From: Veillonellaceae bacterium
Lineage (GTDB): Bacteria > Bacillota_C > Negativicutes > UBA1444
DNA: 17,684 nucleotides
NCBI GenBank assembly: GCA_012798135.1
Contig: JAAZNU010000043.1
Span: 1 to 17,684 of the forward strand
Reading direction: 5' to 3'
Under the pieces are notes generated by a model that was not told the origin of the DNA, searched no databases, and saw nothing but the letters and a program-made list of their open reading frames with translations. Shown here one piece after another: positions 1 to 7,092 of this stretch. The position numbers and the translations under genes were made by a program. Numbering within the stretch: position 1 is the first letter of the stretch; the number at the start of each line of letters is the position of its first letter.

Positions 1-141
1 CGCGGTTTATTTCCCGTACCCCAAATCCACATCGCGACCAGTAGACATAGTCTTTCCGAAGAAATGGCCCAACGTGATTAATGTGAAAAACTGCGATAGA
101 ACGAGGAAAACGAAGAAAAACGTTTGATTATTAAGGGAGGT
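1..141 (+). repeat. Left copy of a perfect 141-bp terminal inverted repeat
   Basis: Bases 1-141 are the exact reverse complement of 17544-17684. Identity stops abruptly: the next base is A at 142 here, and G on the complement of 17543. GC is 61/141 (43%). The last bases, TAAGGGAGGT (132-141), form the ribosome binding site of the first gene, whose ATG lies at 148, so this copy probably carries that gene's native leader. The strand reading outward is open and ends in a TAA near base 7. I see no transposase and no target-site duplication. The length equals the top default k (141) of the MEGAHIT assembler, so the true genomic repeat may extend beyond the contig. Confidence 0.97.
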
Positions 142-147
142 AAGAAA

Positions 148-579
148 ATGGTTGAAAAATTGGTGCGGTTTAATAGGGTGGAAGAACTTGATCGTGTCTC
201 TCGGTCGCGGAAATTTTTGTTTAATTTCATCGTTGTGGATATGGAGTTTTTCGGGAAACCCGAGCAAAGAAGCCAAGAAGAGCAATATTATATGATTATT
301 GGGATTTCCGATTCTTTGTGGACTCAGTGGGTGAAAAACTCCACCACATTTAATACACCTGATGATCAAGCCAAAGTAATTTATGAAGTTGCACGTCGTG
401 AAGTTGAACAAAAAGTTAAGGAAGGCTTGCTGCAGGAAGAATTTACTGTTGAAAAAGGCAGTTATGATTATTCAACATCCAATAATCAATGCCCCTACGA
501 TCCGGCATTTATTGCCGATTTTGGCGAGCCATTTATCGTAACGATTCCCAATAGGTATATTGGGTTCAAAGCTGAATAA
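148..579 (+). CDS. Hypothetical protein, 143 aa
   Basis: I do not recognise this protein. Translation from ATG 148 gives 143 residues starting MVEKLVRFNRVEELDRV. The start is chosen because AAGGGAGGT (133-141) sits six bases upstream. An earlier in-frame ATT at 124 would begin before the ribosome binding site. The protein looks soluble, with no signal peptide or membrane segment. The N-terminal half has an FNFIVVDMEFFGKPEQ strand-like stretch, the middle (about 75-100) is a charged helix, and the end carries an NNQCPYDPAFIADFGEPFIVTIP stretch. Composition is low GC, about 40%, like the FRG gene that follows 71 bases later on the same strand, so the two may be co-transcribed. A role as partner of the FRG protein is only a guess from position. 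Its ribosome binding site lies inside the terminal repeat. Confidence 0.75.
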   Translation: MVEKLVRFNRVEELDRVSRSRKFLFNFIVVDMEFFGKPEQRSQEEQYYMIIGISDSLWTQWVKNSTTFNTPDDQAKVIYEVARREVEQKVKEGLLQEEFTVEKGSYDYSTSNNQCPYDPAFIADFGEPFIVTIPNRYIGFKAE

Positions 580-650
580 AGGATGTTGACTACACAGAAC
601 GAATTGGTTCCATTTGTTCGGCATCATGCTGCTTTTTAACAAAGGAGTGA

Positions 651-1463
651 TTGATTATAATCAATGAAATACAGATCAAAGACTGGCAAAATATGCTAGA
701 AATCTTTGATGTTCTTTGCATTCACCAAGATCGAAACTTATGGAATTTGCGCGGGCAAGCAGACGCGTCGTGGCATCTCACGCCATCATTGGTTCGATAT
801 TTTGAGCGGGAGGGGGTGCCATCCCCGAAGGCTCATGGGATTGAAATTTCCACTTTTAGAGAATTTCAAACACAGGCCCATTTATATGTTCCGCACACGG
901 TTCTTGAACAAATAAGTGCTGATGTCTCTTGGATGATGCTGATGCAGCATTATTCTTGTCCGACCCGATTACTTGATTGGACTCAATCACCATTTATTGC
1001 AACCTATTTTGCAGTTGAGCAATGCGTTGACGCAGATGGAGCGATATGGCTATTTAATTCATCAAGATTAGACACACTCATGCTGCAGAAATACGGACAC
1101 CTGAAGGATCAGATAGATAGGATTTTTGATCACGAATATGCAATACCAGCAATTTATCCAATACTGGGAGCCATTCACACGGAGAGGTCTGCGGCACAAC
1201 AAGGATCGTATACCTTTTGTTGCAGCTTAGTCGGAAGCCATGAAAAAATAATTGATGAGTGCTTTGCTGAAAAATTTCCGAATGCAAATGGGGCAGTAGA
1301 TAAGCGCCTGAACAAGATTATCATACCCGCAAGACTAAAAAATGAATTCCTCGCACGCCTAGGAACGATGAATATAAACGCGCGAACGCTTTTCCCTGGA
1401 GCTGATGGCCTTGGGAGGTCAGCCGCGGAACTTGTTAAGCAAAGAGTATGGACGGGAAATTAG
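651..1463 (+). CDS. FRG-domain protein
   Basis: This 270-residue protein carries the FRG domain, named for its Phe/x-Arg-Gly motif and found in many bacterial accessory, defence and toxin-like proteins. Its biochemical activity is not established. Visible signatures are L33-R-G-Q36 within NLWNLRGQADASWHL, then Q99-H-Y-S-C-P-T-R-L-L-D-W110 and SPFIATYFAV just after it, in the order and spacing typical of the family. The start is TTG 651: a TGA lies directly upstream in frame (648-650), and AAAGGAG (641-647) precedes it at unusually short distance. The next in-frame ATG (codon 15) would cut into the N-terminal helix. No membrane segment is seen. It lies between an unknown gene and a restriction-modification system, which fits a defence island. 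A weak promoter-like TTGACT lies at 586-591 without a good -10. Confidence 0.85.
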   Translation: MIIINEIQIKDWQNMLEIFDVLCIHQDRNLWNLRGQADASWHLTPSLVRYFEREGVPSPKAHGIEISTFREFQTQAHLYVPHTVLEQISADVSWMMLMQHYSCPTRLLDWTQSPFIATYFAVEQCVDADGAIWLFNSSRLDTLMLQKYGHLKDQIDRIFDHEYAIPAIYPILGAIHTERSAAQQGSYTFCCSLVGSHEKIIDECFAEKFPNANGAVDKRLNKIIIPARLKNEFLARLGTMNINARTLFPGADGLGRSAAELVKQRVWTGN

Positions 1464-1775
1464 AACCTAATCGGACTATTGCGGTAAATCAGCATACGCT
1501 CCAAAGGCATACGAGTGTTTTGCAAGTATAAATTTAGTAAATCTGTCTTTATCTTGTTGACGCAGTTGACGCCATTATATGGAGAAAACCTTCTCTTAAC
1601 TCCGAATCTTCGGGCTTGGCGTTCCCGGTGGTTATGCCAGAAAACGGCGAGTCTCCATCGTTGCTCGGAGTCCCGATTTTTTGCATTTTACGCACGATTG
1701 GCAGGGGAAATCGCCGCCGATCCAGAATTAATCTAAATTGCGATTTTTACAGACACGGAAGAAGGTCGAGTCAGT
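1464..1775. other. 312-base gap without a supported gene
   Basis: Short open frames cross this stretch, but none has a ribosome binding site or a recognisable product. A TAA at 1734-1736 closes the endonuclease frame upstream, so the endonuclease cannot start earlier than 1737. I see no small control (C) protein gene, no convincing T-tailed hairpin and no strong promoter. The restriction-modification promoter must lie here, but I cannot point to it. Composition rises in GC toward the right. Confidence 0.5.
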
Positions 1776-2414
1776 TTGAATTGGCAGGATCAGATTCCCG
1801 AGGACATCAAAACTCTGTACGAGATTCACAATTACCACCACGCGGCGGAAGTTCTCTCGATGAGCTATTCACAGGAATTCGGCGAGATCATGGAGGCGCT
1901 GCGGCAATTCAGAATTACCGAGGCCGACATCACTGCCGGCGGCGGCAACGAATCCGTGATTCCCAAGAAATTTTCCGAGGCGCTGCGACCGCTGGGTTGG
2001 TATGAAACCAAAATCCAAGGCGATCTGCTGATCCGCAAGATTGTTTCCGGCAACGGAGTCGGTAGGACCGTTACGGAAGAACTGAGGATCGATAATTTTC
2101 TGGACGGGCATAAAGTGGATTATGTGAAAAACCAGGTGGCCTTTGACCTGGAATGGAACAGCAAAGATCAGACTTTTGATCGTGATCTGTACGCTTTCCG
2201 TGCTTTTCATGAGTGCCGGATCATTGGCGCGGCGGTATTGGTGACCCGCGCAGAATCATTGAATGACGTTTTCCGACGCTTGGGCGTGATGGCCAAATAC
2301 GGCGCTAGCACTACCTGGATGGGAAAATTGCTTTACCGACTGAACGCGGGACGACACGGCGGTTGCCCGGTATTGGTGTTTGGGATCACGCCGCAACTGA
2401 TAAACGGAGGATAA
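1776..2414 (+). CDS. BglII/BstYI-family type II restriction endonuclease
   Basis: A 212-residue protein whose central block (about 112-145) resembles BglII/BstYI-type endonucleases, which cut within AGATCT or RGATCY. The block reads HKVDYVKNQVAFDLEWNSKD followed by QTFDRDLYAFRAFHE. Asp115, Asp124 and Glu126 reproduce the D-x8-x-x-x spacing of the BglII catalytic residues, recalled as Asp84, Glu93 and Gln95, with the acidic and amide positions changed to Asp and Glu. Length is close to that of BglII (223 aa). The start is TTG 1776, the only conventional start between the upstream stop (1734) and Met29. A weak AAGG lies about ten bases upstream. The final codons, GGA GGA TAA, also serve as the ribosome binding site of the methyltransferase that begins four bases later, so the pair is translationally linked. 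Specificity is inferred from family only. Confidence 0.85.
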   Translation: MNWQDQIPEDIKTLYEIHNYHHAAEVLSMSYSQEFGEIMEALRQFRITEADITAGGGNESVIPKKFSEALRPLGWYETKIQGDLLIRKIVSGNGVGRTVTEELRIDNFLDGHKVDYVKNQVAFDLEWNSKDQTFDRDLYAFRAFHECRIIGAAVLVTRAESLNDVFRRLGVMAKYGASTTWMGKLLYRLNAGRHGGCPVLVFGITPQLINGG

Positions 2415-2418
2415 GACA

Positions 2419-3090
2419 ATGAGTCCACGGGACCAATTCGTGCGCATGGCGGAAACCATGAAGTTCAAGACGGTTCTGGCCGATCCGCCTTGGCAATTTC
2501 AAAACCGGACCGGCAAGATGGCGCCGGAGCATAAACGATTAACGCGGTATTCCACGATGAAACTGGCCGACATCTGCAGCCTGCCGGTCGCCGATATGCT
2601 TGACGAGACGGCGCATCTGTATCTTTGGGTGCCCAACGCGTTGATGCCGGAAGGGCTCGAAGTTCTCAAGGCGTGGGGGTTTGAGTACAAAACAAACCTG
2701 ATCTGGTATAAAATCCGCAAGGATGGCGGGCCGGACGGGCGCGGCGTCGGCTTTTATTTCCGGAATGTAACCGAAATGATCTTGTTCGGCGTCAAGGGGA
2801 ATAAGGCCCGGACGCTGCAACCGGGACGCAGCCAGGTCAACATTATCCGCTCCATGAAGCAGGAGCATTCGCGCAAGCCGGATGAATTGTACGATCTCAT
2901 CGAACGTTGCAGCCCCGGTCCGTACCTCGAAATGTTCGCCCGCGGCGTCCGGCCCGGCTGGACCTCGTGGGGCGATCAGGCGAACGAGGACTACAAGCCG
3001 ACCTGGCCGACTTACCAAAACAATTCGGGCCGGGAGACATTCGACAAAGAAAAGGCAACGGCCCTGTTTGAACGGCGCGTACCGACCTGA
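2419..3090 (+). CDS. MT-A70 family N6-adenine DNA methyltransferase
   Basis: A 223-residue methyltransferase of the MT-A70 class, which transfers a methyl group from S-adenosylmethionine to the N6 of adenine. Asp22-Pro-Pro-Trp25 in VLADPPW is the catalytic DPPW motif. The following YSTMKLADICSLPV and HLYLWVPNALMPEGLEVLKAWGF blocks are typical. RNVTEMILFGVKG, SRKPDELYDLIERC and YLEMFARG complete the fold. The ATG at 2419 is preceded by GGAGG (2406-2410), which lies in the end of the endonuclease gene. Its place directly after a BglII-like endonuclease makes it the protective modification enzyme of a type II system. A terminator follows 10 bases after the stop, closing the unit. Whether it methylates GATC-containing sites cannot be read from the sequence. 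Confidence 0.92.
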   Translation: MSPRDQFVRMAETMKFKTVLADPPWQFQNRTGKMAPEHKRLTRYSTMKLADICSLPVADMLDETAHLYLWVPNALMPEGLEVLKAWGFEYKTNLIWYKIRKDGGPDGRGVGFYFRNVTEMILFGVKGNKARTLQPGRSQVNIIRSMKQEHSRKPDELYDLIERCSPGPYLEMFARGVRPGWTSWGDQANEDYKPTWPTYQNNSGRETFDKEKATALFERRVPT

Positions 3091-3100
3091 AGGTAACGAG

Positions 3101-3130
3101 CGGCTCCGGCGATTTTCGCCGGAGCCGTTT
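3101..3130 (+). terminator. Rho-independent terminator after the restriction-modification genes
   Basis: CGGCTCCGGCGA (3101-3112) pairs perfectly with TCGCCGGAGCCG (3116-3127) around a TTT loop, giving a 12-bp GC-rich stem, followed by a short TTTGT tail. It lies 10 bases after the methyltransferase stop. Its core is nearly identical to the terminator at 9116-9147. Confidence 0.85.
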
Positions 3131-3150
3131 GTATGATGGTTCGATTAAAA

Positions 3151-3165
3151 TTACCTAAAAGGTAA
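3151..3165. promoter_or_regulatory. Palindromic operator-like site upstream of the HigA-like gene
   Basis: TTACCTAAAAGGTAA is a palindrome with 6-bp arms, TTACCT and AGGTAA, around a 3-base centre. It ends six bases before the -35 element of the following promoter. HigA-type antitoxins usually repress their own promoter through such short inverted repeats, so this is the likely autoregulatory site. That role is inferred from position and symmetry. Confidence 0.6.
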
Positions 3166-3171
3166 AAAATA

Positions 3172-3200
3172 TTGAAAGATATAAAATTGAATGCTATACT
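3172..3200 (+). promoter_or_regulatory. Sigma-A-type promoter of the HigA/ImmA-IrrE gene
   Basis: TTGAAA (3172-3177) and TATACT (3195-3200) are separated by exactly 17 bases and lie 63 bases upstream of the ATG at 3264. The surrounding sequence is AT-rich. The position just downstream of the palindrome fits repression by the encoded helix-turn-helix protein. Confidence 0.75.
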
Positions 3201-3263
3201 TAAGCCAAGAAATCGAGCGTAAAGAAACCTAATCCGTGTATCTAGAGGAGGTGACAAATCACT

Positions 3264-4361
3264 ATGAGTAAAACCGAATATGAAGAGCTGATCGCGTTTC
3301 ATCCGGGATGTTATGTGAAAGAAATCATAGAAGACATGGGCATTACCCAAAGTGAATTTGCCCAAAGGCTAAATACCACGGATAAGACTCTGTGCAAACT
3401 GGTGAATGCTGAAATACCCTTATCCGATGATCTCGCGCAAAAATTGGCGCAAATGATGGGAACCTCTGTAAAAGTGTGGCTGGATCTGCAGGCGCGTTAT
3501 ACAGAGAAGATTTTGGAAATCAAACGGCGAAAAGCGCTGGATGAGGAAAAAAGGTATTTAGAGATTCTTGATTACAGCTATTTCCGGCGCTTGCATGTGG
3601 TGATGGATACGAGAAATTCAGCGGAAAGAATCGCCGAGCTGCATAAATTTTTCAAAGTTTCCTCGTTGAGTGTGTTAGGGGAAAAGGATTTTTTGGTTGC
3701 CTGTAAAACCGCCGTTCCAGATGTTACCGAGAAAAATATCGTGAGTTCCAATGCCTGGATCCAAACTGCCTTGAACGGCGCAGAAAAGATTGATTGCAAA
3801 CCATTCAATAAAAAGCGGCTGCAAAATTATCTGCCTGAAATCCGAACCATGACGTTGCAGGAACCCTCGGCTTTTTTTCCGCGCTTATGCGCGCTGTTCC
3901 AGGAATGCGGGGTCGCTTTCATTTTGTTGCCGCACCTGAAAAATTCGGGAGTGAATGGCGCGGTAAAGTGGATTCATTCGGAGAAAGTTTTGCTGGCCAT
4001 CAACAATAGAAGATTGTATGCGGATGTGTTCTGGTTTTCTTTGTTTCATGAAATTCGGCATATCTTGCAACAAAAAATAAAGGAAACCTTTATCAGTTCG
4101 GATAAAGCGGCGTGCATCAGTTGCGCCGATAAAGAACTGGAGGCCGATGCGGATCGGTTTGCGGGAGACTATCTGATTGCCAGGGGCGAATATGATCGCT
4201 TCGTTGGGAAGGAACCCTTGAATGAAAATTGTGTCAGGATTTTTGCGCAGCAGGTTGGCATTCACCCGGGCGTGGTCGTGGGAAGACTACAACATGATGG
4301 ACACCTGGATTATAACCAGCTGGTAAATTTAAAAGAAAAATATGAAGTGCAGATAGATTAG
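3264..4361 (+). CDS. HigA-type HTH antitoxin fused to an ImmA/IrrE metallopeptidase domain
   Basis: A 365-residue two-domain protein. Residues about 10-80 are a HigA/XRE helix-turn-helix (HPGCYVKEIIEDMGITQSEF, then LVNAEIPLSDDLAQKLAQMM and VWLDLQARY), the classic addiction-module antidote pattern. Residues about 190-330 are an ImmA/IrrE-like zinc peptidase: His262-Glu-Ile-Arg-His266 (HExxH) and Glu293 in ELEADADRFAGDYL, the probable third ligand. Such fusions act as regulators, sometimes relieved by proteolysis. The start ATG at 3264 follows AGAGGAGGTGA (about 3244-3254). No HigB-type toxin gene lies upstream or downstream, so this is a solitary copy. It has its own promoter and palindrome, and sits between the restriction-modification system and a SIMPL gene. 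Moderately low GC suggests acquired DNA. An alternative reading is a phage-derived repressor-protease. Confidence 0.88.
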   Translation: MSKTEYEELIAFHPGCYVKEIIEDMGITQSEFAQRLNTTDKTLCKLVNAEIPLSDDLAQKLAQMMGTSVKVWLDLQARYTEKILEIKRRKALDEEKRYLEILDYSYFRRLHVVMDTRNSAERIAELHKFFKVSSLSVLGEKDFLVACKTAVPDVTEKNIVSSNAWIQTALNGAEKIDCKPFNKKRLQNYLPEIRTMTLQEPSAFFPRLCALFQECGVAFILLPHLKNSGVNGAVKWIHSEKVLLAINNRRLYADVFWFSLFHEIRHILQQKIKETFISSDKAACISCADKELEADADRFAGDYLIARGEYDRFVGKEPLNENCVRIFAQQVGIHPGVVVGRLQHDGHLDYNQLVNLKEKYEVQID

Positions 4362-4402
4362 CTTATCAGAAAGCGAATACGTGTTAAAAAACTCCTTTCC
4401 TT

Positions 4403-4430
4403 TTGCCCTTATTTATGCTAATAATATACT
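4403..4430 (+). promoter_or_regulatory. Probable promoter of the SIMPL gene
   Basis: TTGCCC (4403-4408) and TATACT (4425-4430) are separated by 16 bases and lie about 43 bases upstream of the ATG at 4473. The -10 matches the TATACT of the promoter at 3195. The 111-base gap after the HigA-like gene shows no clear terminator. Confidence 0.55.
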
Positions 4431-4472
4431 TAACCGGAGTGGAAAATCCCGCCAAAAGGAGCTGAATCGTAT

Positions 4473-5240
4473 ATGGAAAGTACGGGCTTACCAAACAATA
4501 ATCCGGAAAACAAAGGGGTAGCAAAAACAATTATTTTAAGTTTTTCGCTATTGCTGGGTCTTTGTGTGTTAGGCTATTTTATTTTCCAGGGGCTAAAAAC
4601 CTTTAGCGACAAAGACCGCGTGGTAACCGTCAATGGGTTGGCGGAAATGGATATGAAGGCAACTTCCGCTTCGATTGTCTTATATTATTCGTTTTCGGGC
4701 GATGATTTCCAGAATATACTTCAGCAAACGGAAAATAAGAAAGGTGCCATTATTGATTATTTGACAAAAATCGGCTACAACAAAAGTGACATTACGATCG
4801 GCAATGCAGATGTAACCGATCGACAAAAATATTACGAAACCCGCATCCAAAACGGCGAACAGGTACAAGTAAAAATAGACCGCTATACCGTTGGACAAAG
4901 CCTGACCGTAAAATCGAAAGACGTAGAATCGATCGAAAATAAAGCGGCGCAAATAAACTTGGAGTTGGTTACCAAAGATTTAACAGCGAATATAAGGACG
5001 ATCTATACTTATCCTGAATTAAATTCGATAAAGCCGCAATTAATCGCTGAAAGCACCAAAAATGCCCGCATCGCCGGCCAGCAATTTGCAGCCGATTCGC
5101 AAGCAAAATTAGGCAAAATAAAAACGGCTTCCCAAGGCCAAATTTCTCTTACGGAAAAGTATCTCCATGATGAACGCGGCGGAAAACAAAAAATTCAAAA
5201 GGCCCGCGTCGTAAGCGAGATCGTCTTTTTCTTAGAATAA
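4473..5240 (+). CDS. SIMPL-domain (DUF541) membrane-anchored protein
   Basis: A 255-residue protein with one N-terminal membrane segment (about 18-41, ending in GYFIFQGLKTF) and an extracytoplasmic SIMPL/DUF541 domain. Typical parts are DRVVTVNGLAEMDMKATSA near 48-66, a helix with ENKKGAIIDYLTKIGYNKSD, then DVTDRQKYYE, and a second repeat in which KNARIAGQQFAADSQAKLGK and ARVVSEIVFFLE form the end. The family has no settled function: bacterial members are periplasmic or surface proteins linked to stress and membrane integrity. The start ATG follows AAAGGAG (4455-4461). The gene is low GC, about 40%, and has its own promoter and a strong hairpin downstream, so it appears monocistronic. The family assignment is fairly sure, the role unknown. 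Confidence 0.85.
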   Translation: MESTGLPNNNPENKGVAKTIILSFSLLLGLCVLGYFIFQGLKTFSDKDRVVTVNGLAEMDMKATSASIVLYYSFSGDDFQNILQQTENKKGAIIDYLTKIGYNKSDITIGNADVTDRQKYYETRIQNGEQVQVKIDRYTVGQSLTVKSKDVESIENKAAQINLELVTKDLTANIRTIYTYPELNSIKPQLIAESTKNARIAGQQFAADSQAKLGKIKTASQGQISLTEKYLHDERGGKQKIQKARVVSEIVFFLE

Positions 5241-5246
5241 TAACTG

Positions 5247-5296
5247 CCCGACACAAACAACCCCGGTCGCTTGACCGGGGTTTACTTTGTGTCGGG
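5247..5296 (+). terminator. Nested double hairpin terminator after the SIMPL gene
   Basis: An inner 10-bp stem, AACCCCGGTC (5259-5268) with GACCGGGGTT (5273-5282) around GCTT, is enclosed by an outer 11-bp stem, CCCGACACAAA (5247-5257) with TTTGTGTCGGG (5286-5296). The inner hairpin is followed by TTTACTTT, a usable U-tract. It separates the low-GC left region from the higher-GC genes to the right. Confidence 0.8.
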
Positions 5297-5315
5297 AAAA
5301 AGTTTGCCGCAAGCG

Positions 5316-5343
5316 TTCACGCCGCCGCTACCGGGTTTATAAT
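5316..5343 (+). promoter_or_regulatory. Possible promoter of the 148-aa hypothetical gene
   Basis: A perfect -10, TATAAT (5338-5343), is preceded 16 bases upstream by a weak -35, TTCACG (5316-5321). The ATG lies 43 bases downstream of the -10. The -10 is convincing, the -35 is not. Confidence 0.45.
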
Positions 5344-5385
5344 AAGGCTGAACTACCATTATCAATAAGGGAGGTTGGCTGCAAT

Positions 5386-5832
5386 ATGAACAAGCAAGCC
5401 ATGACCCGCGCCTTTGCCCGTGGCGCCGCCACGATTTACGAGCATCTGTCCAAGCCGCTGTACGTGCAGAAGGAGGGGCCATATTTTGTCGCCCTGGTCA
5501 CGGAAACGAGCCCCTGGCAGATTCATCTGTATGAAATCCTCGACGAAGTAGCCTTTTTGACCGAGCCCAGCGAGCTCCCGCCGGTTTTCGCCAGCGGACT
5601 GTTTCTTTACGAAGCACTGAAGAGTATGAAGTTCCCGGTGGATGACGCTTTGCACGAAAAGCTGAAACTGTCGCCGCGCAAAATCGTTCCCGACACGCCT
5701 GCATGCCGCCGGGTGATCGAGCAGCTGTTTCGTACCCAGCCGGTGATTGCGTCCGGCATCTTCCTCATGACCGACGCCGCCGCGCTATTTTCCGCGCTGG
5801 ATCTGCTCAAGCATCCCGCCGCCGTCCAGTAG
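5386..5832 (+). CDS. Hypothetical protein, 148 aa
   Basis: I do not recognise this protein. The start ATG 5386 follows AAGGGAGGT (5367-5375), the same ribosome binding site string as in the first gene. An upstream GTG-type extension would run through the terminator and is rejected. The 148 residues have no signal peptide. Two moderately hydrophobic helices, PPVFASGLFLYEALKSM (about 67-83) and PVIASGIFLMTDAAALFSAL (about 119-138), share a pattern (P-V-x-A-S-G-[LI]-F-L) that looks like an internal duplication. The remainder alternates short aromatic and charged stretches, such as PLYVQKEGPYFVALVTE. Codon use is high GC, like the genes to its right. It stands alone, with 171 bases before the next gene. 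A bacteria-specific small regulatory or adaptor protein is possible, but no function is supported. Confidence 0.75.
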   Translation: MNKQAMTRAFARGAATIYEHLSKPLYVQKEGPYFVALVTETSPWQIHLYEILDEVAFLTEPSELPPVFASGLFLYEALKSMKFPVDDALHEKLKLSPRKIVPDTPACRRVIEQLFRTQPVIASGIFLMTDAAALFSALDLLKHPAAVQ

Positions 5833-6003
5833 TTCCAGGCCGTCAACCATGGATTTTGCAAGAAACGGAAATGCTTGCTGTTTACAAGGAGTTTGTCGGC
5901 TCCGGCTCGAACATAGTACTACGGGTTGAAAACTCGACAGAATGAGTCGCAGGGCGGTCCCACGACTCGCAGCAGTTGTAGAAACGATGGGAGAGAGGCG
6001 GAT

Positions 6004-6999
6004 ATGAGCATGAAAAAAATGGTGGTTCTCGTGGTGGCAGTCCTTGTGTGTATGAATTTTGTCGCCTATGCCAACGAACAAGAGGCTACGGATTATTCCC
6101 AGCCGGCCCATTGGTTGGCGCTACCGACTGTGATTGACAAAACAGTGGATGTGTTTTTCCTCTATCCCACCTCCTGGCAAAAAGTCGATAAAAATGAGCC
6201 GAACATCTGCAAAATTGATAATCCGTCCATGATCCAGGGGGCCACTGCTGCTCTTTCACGTCAGGCAAGCGCGTTCGAACCGATCGGGAACATTTATGCC
6301 CCCTATTATCGACAGGCGGACGCCGTATATACCTTGTCGCTGCCGGAGGAAGATCAGGTGCGGGTTATTGGCGGCATCCCCAAATCCGACGTATTTGCCG
6401 CCTTTGACTATTACATCCAACACTACAATCAGGGCCGGCCGTTTATTTTGGCCTCGCATTCCCAGGGCTCGGATCTGATGCGGTATATCTTGGCGGAATA
6501 TATGAAAGAGCATCCCGATGTATATAAAAGAATGATCGCGGCCTATGTGATCGGCTATTCCGTTACCGGGGACTACCTGGCCCGGAATCCCCACTTGAAA
6601 TTTGCGGCAGGGCCCGACGATACCGGGGTGATCATTTCCTATAATACCGAAGCGCCGGTAATGAACGGGAAAAATCCGGTGACCTTGCCGGGCGGCATCT
6701 CGATCAATCCCATAACCTGGACCAGGGACGAGACCCTGGCCACGGCGGCGGCAAGCTTGGGCTCCCGGATGCTGGATAAAGAAAAGAACTGGAGCCTCGT
6801 GAAAAATTACGCCGATGCCCGCGTGGACAAAGCTCGCGGGGTGGTAATCTGCAGTACCGCCGACGTCGAAGCGCTATCGCCGGGGAATAAAATGCTCCCC
6901 AGAGGCGTTTACCATTCGTTCGATTATCCGTTTTATTACTATAATATCCGGGAAAATGCCGCCAACCGGACTGCGAAATTCCTGGCGTCGCACTTGTAG
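6004..6999 (+). CDS. Exported DUF3089 alpha/beta hydrolase
   Basis: A 331-residue protein with a signal peptide, the hydrophobic run in MVVLVVAVLVCMNFVAYA ending near residue 23 (AYA/NE). The body matches DUF3089-type alpha/beta hydrolases: DVFFLYPTSW early, NIYAPYYRQADAVY, then FDYYIQHYNQGRPFILASHS, with Ser153 of H-S-Q-G as probable nucleophile, and ICSTADVEAL and YHSFDYPFYYYNIRENAANR at the end carrying the likely acid and His. The substrate is unknown; an esterase or lipase-like activity on a lipid or ester outside the cytoplasmic membrane is an inference from the fold. The start ATG 6004 is placed at the signal peptide and follows GAGAGAGG. A longer in-frame extension to 5926 lacks a binding site. 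It lies 93 bases upstream of the acyl-activating enzyme on the same strand, with no terminator between, so a shared lipid-related role is possible. Confidence 0.87.
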   Translation: MSMKKMVVLVVAVLVCMNFVAYANEQEATDYSQPAHWLALPTVIDKTVDVFFLYPTSWQKVDKNEPNICKIDNPSMIQGATAALSRQASAFEPIGNIYAPYYRQADAVYTLSLPEEDQVRVIGGIPKSDVFAAFDYYIQHYNQGRPFILASHSQGSDLMRYILAEYMKEHPDVYKRMIAAYVIGYSVTGDYLARNPHLKFAAGPDDTGVIISYNTEAPVMNGKNPVTLPGGISINPITWTRDETLATAAASLGSRMLDKEKNWSLVKNYADARVDKARGVVICSTADVEALSPGNKMLPRGVYHSFDYPFYYYNIRENAANRTAKFLASHL

Positions 7000-7092
7000 G
7001 CGCAAACCGGCAGGCATATGCTGAACTATATCCAGCAAGACTGGCTGTCCGGCCAAGCTGCCCAATGAAAAAGCAGGGGGAATGGTGCTGCA

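Noticed and set aside
7..411. Minus-strand open frame of 134 codons from the terminal repeat into the first gene
   Set aside because: It is antisense to the 143-aa gene, has no ribosome binding site and has a biased composition. Its repeat-encoded tail is only the shared repeat.
7018..7068. A 16-codon frame, MLNYIQQDWLSGQAAQ, between the hydrolase and ligase genes
   Set aside because: It has no convincing ribosome binding site or family; too short to support.
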